From Candidatus Omnitrophota bacterium (GTDB lineage Bacteria > Omnitrophota > Omnitrophia > Omnitrophales > Aquincolibacteriaceae), in NCBI GenBank assembly GCA_023819025.1, contig JAMWDC010000008.1, positions 961-14,888 on the forward strand: DNA of 13,928 nt. The letters are read 5' to 3'. This document shows, in pieces, positions 12,727 through 13,928 of this stretch. The notes beneath the pieces were generated by a model that saw only the letters and a program-made list of their open reading frames with translations, searched no databases and was not told where the DNA came from. Position numbers and translations under genes: made by a program. The stretch's first letter is position 1. Each line of letters starts with the position of its first letter.

Positions 12727-13928
12727 TTAACCTTTGATCACGCCCATGGGGCGCATCCGCACGACCTTGCGGGCCAGACACGCTTCATGGACCACATGGA
12801 CCACGTCATTGACGTCTTTATAGGCCTCCGGCTGTTCTTCGGCTACGCCCTTATGACCCCGGCCGATTACGATAATTCCCTGCTGTTCCAATTCCTTCTC
12901 GATGGATCGTCCGCGGGCAGCTTTCACGGCCGCGGTCCGGGATAACGCACGCCCTGCACCATGACAGGTAGTCGCAAAGCTCTCCTCCATGGCCTGGGCC
13001 GTTCCGATCAAAAGATAAGAATTTCTTCCCATGTCCCCTGGAATAATCACTGGCTGCCCAATATCGCGGTAATCTTGGGGCAGCTCCGGGTGGCCGGGCC
13101 CAAAGGCGCGGGTGGCACCTTTACGGTGGATGCAAAGCCATTTCTCTTTGCCGTTGACCTTGTAGCGCTCGAATTTGGCAATGTTATGCGCCACGTCATA
13201 AATCAAGCTCATACCAAGATCGTCTGCACTGCGGCCGAAAAACCGTTCGAACACATTTCGGGTTAACACCATCAGACATTGCCGATTCGCCCAAGCATAA
13301 TTCGCTGCGGCGCGCATGGCCCCCAGATATTGCTGGCCTTCCTCTGACCGGACAGGTGCGCAGGCAAGCTGTGGATCGGGAATCGAAATTTTATATTTCG
13401 TCAGCGCTCGGCGGGTCAGTTCTAGTGCATCTTCGCAAATCTGGTAACCGAAACCGCGCGAACCCGAATGGATCATCACGGTCACCTGCCCTAACTTAAG
13501 GCCGAACCGTGCCGCAATGTCCGGATCCAAAACCTGATCGATCACCTGAACTTCGAGAAAATGATTTCCGGAACCGAGCGTTCCGAGTTGATCGTGTCCC
13601 CGTTCATAAGCGCGGGACGAGACGGCATCCGGATTCGCATCTTCCAGACCGCCGAACGCTTCGGTATGTTCCAGATCTTCACGAAGTCCGTACCCATTTC
13701 CCACAGCCCAAGATGCCCCTTTCTGTACAACTCTCCGCATCTCGCTTTTGGAAATGCTGATCTGGCCGGATTGTCCGACGCCGCAAGGAATATGATTGAA
13801 TAGCTGCTGGATCAGCTCGCGCAATCTCGGCCGAACTTCTTTTTCCATTAAATGAGTCTTAAGCAAACGAACGCCGCAATTGATATCATAGCCCACACCG
13901 CCGGGCGAAAAAACGCCGCCATCTTCGG
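12727..13928 (-). CDS. rtcB: RNA-splicing ligase RtcB, C-terminal part (start beyond the right edge)
   Basis: RtcB is a GTP- and manganese-dependent ligase joining RNA 2',3'-cyclic phosphate or 3'-phosphate ends to 5'-OH ends, used in tRNA splicing or RNA repair. The frame is open to the window edge, giving 399 visible residues of a protein usually about 480 long. A GTG at 13896 is internal, because the residues before it (EDGGVFSPGG) already match the family, as does YDINCGVR just after it with its metal-binding Cys. Further motifs are LGTLGSGNHFLEV, IHSGSRGFGYQI and YDVAHNIAKFE, each with a conserved metal-ligand His. CHGAGRALSR carries the histidine that takes GMP. All key residues in the visible part are present. 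It ends 78 bp before pstS and appears to be a separate unit. No archease gene is visible. Confidence 0.95.
   Translation of the reverse strand, partial: EDGGVFSPGGVGYDINCGVRLLKTHLMEKEVRPRLRELIQQLFNHIPCGVGQSGQISISKSEMRRVVQKGASWAVGNGYGLREDLEHTEAFGGLEDANPDAVSSRAYERGHDQLGTLGSGNHFLEVQVIDQVLDPDIAARFGLKLGQVTVMIHSGSRGFGYQICEDALELTRRALTKYKISIPDPQLACAPVRSEEGQQYLGAMRAAANYAWANRQCLMVLTRNVFERFFGRSADDLGMSLIYDVAHNIAKFERYKVNGKEKWLCIHRKGATRAFGPGHPELPQDYRDIGQPVIIPGDMGRNSYLLIGTAQAMEESFATTCHGAGRALSRTAAVKAARGRSIEKELEQQGIIVIGRGHKGVAEEQPEAYKDVNDVVHVVHEACLARKVVRMRPMGVIKG

Overview
The window comes from a bacterium with roughly 50% GC. Every intact gene lies on the minus strand, so transcription reads from the right edge to the left. 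The gene set combines the futalosine menaquinone route (MqnE), the bacterial MEP isoprenoid route (IspG), ThiC, a fused siroheme-decarboxylase-like protein and a complete Pst phosphate importer. This suits a diderm such as a Nitrospirota or a deltaproteobacterium-like lineage. The lineage is an inference from gene content; there is no rRNA in the window.

Layout, right to left. (1) 13928-12727: the C-terminal 399 residues of the RNA ligase RtcB, running off the edge. (2) 12648-7596: a phosphate-uptake operon in the order pstS, pstC, pstA, PstB-like ATPase, pstB, phoU. The genes from pstC to pstB overlap or nearly touch, and an imperfect hairpin lies between pstS and pstC. (3) 7442-6426: a two-domain Lrp/AsnC-like siroheme decarboxylase (AhbA-AhbB or NirDL type). 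(4) 6216-2615: thiC, ispG and mqnE, a cofactor and quinone cluster. thiC and ispG overlap; ispG and mqnE are separated by a long imperfect hairpin. (5) 2614-1222: about 1.4 kb with no intact gene. It holds a broken AAA/DUF4143-type ATPase gene, a small element with terminal inverted repeats inserted in it, a promoter with an operator-like palindrome, and several short inverted repeats. (6) 1116-85: an E1-like adenylyltransferase of the MoeB/ThiF/HesA family with an extra C-terminal domain. (7) 75-1: the first codons of greA, apparently translationally coupled to the previous gene.

The most interesting signal is the pair of adjacent phosphate-transport ATPases. One has canonical Q-loop and H-loop residues but an altered signature (LSGEQ). 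The other has a canonical signature (LSGGQ) but Ala for the Q-loop glutamine and Asn for the H-loop histidine. In a heterodimer these changes would all fall in one composite ATP site and leave the other fully canonical. That predicts an asymmetric PstB heterodimer in place of the usual PstB homodimer.

The thiC-ispG-mqnE cluster groups three iron-sulfur enzymes feeding thiamine, isoprenoid side chains and menaquinone. With the heme-related gene upstream, this side of the window looks like cofactor and respiratory-chain biosynthesis. I see no rRNA, tRNA, CRISPR array or complete insertion sequence.
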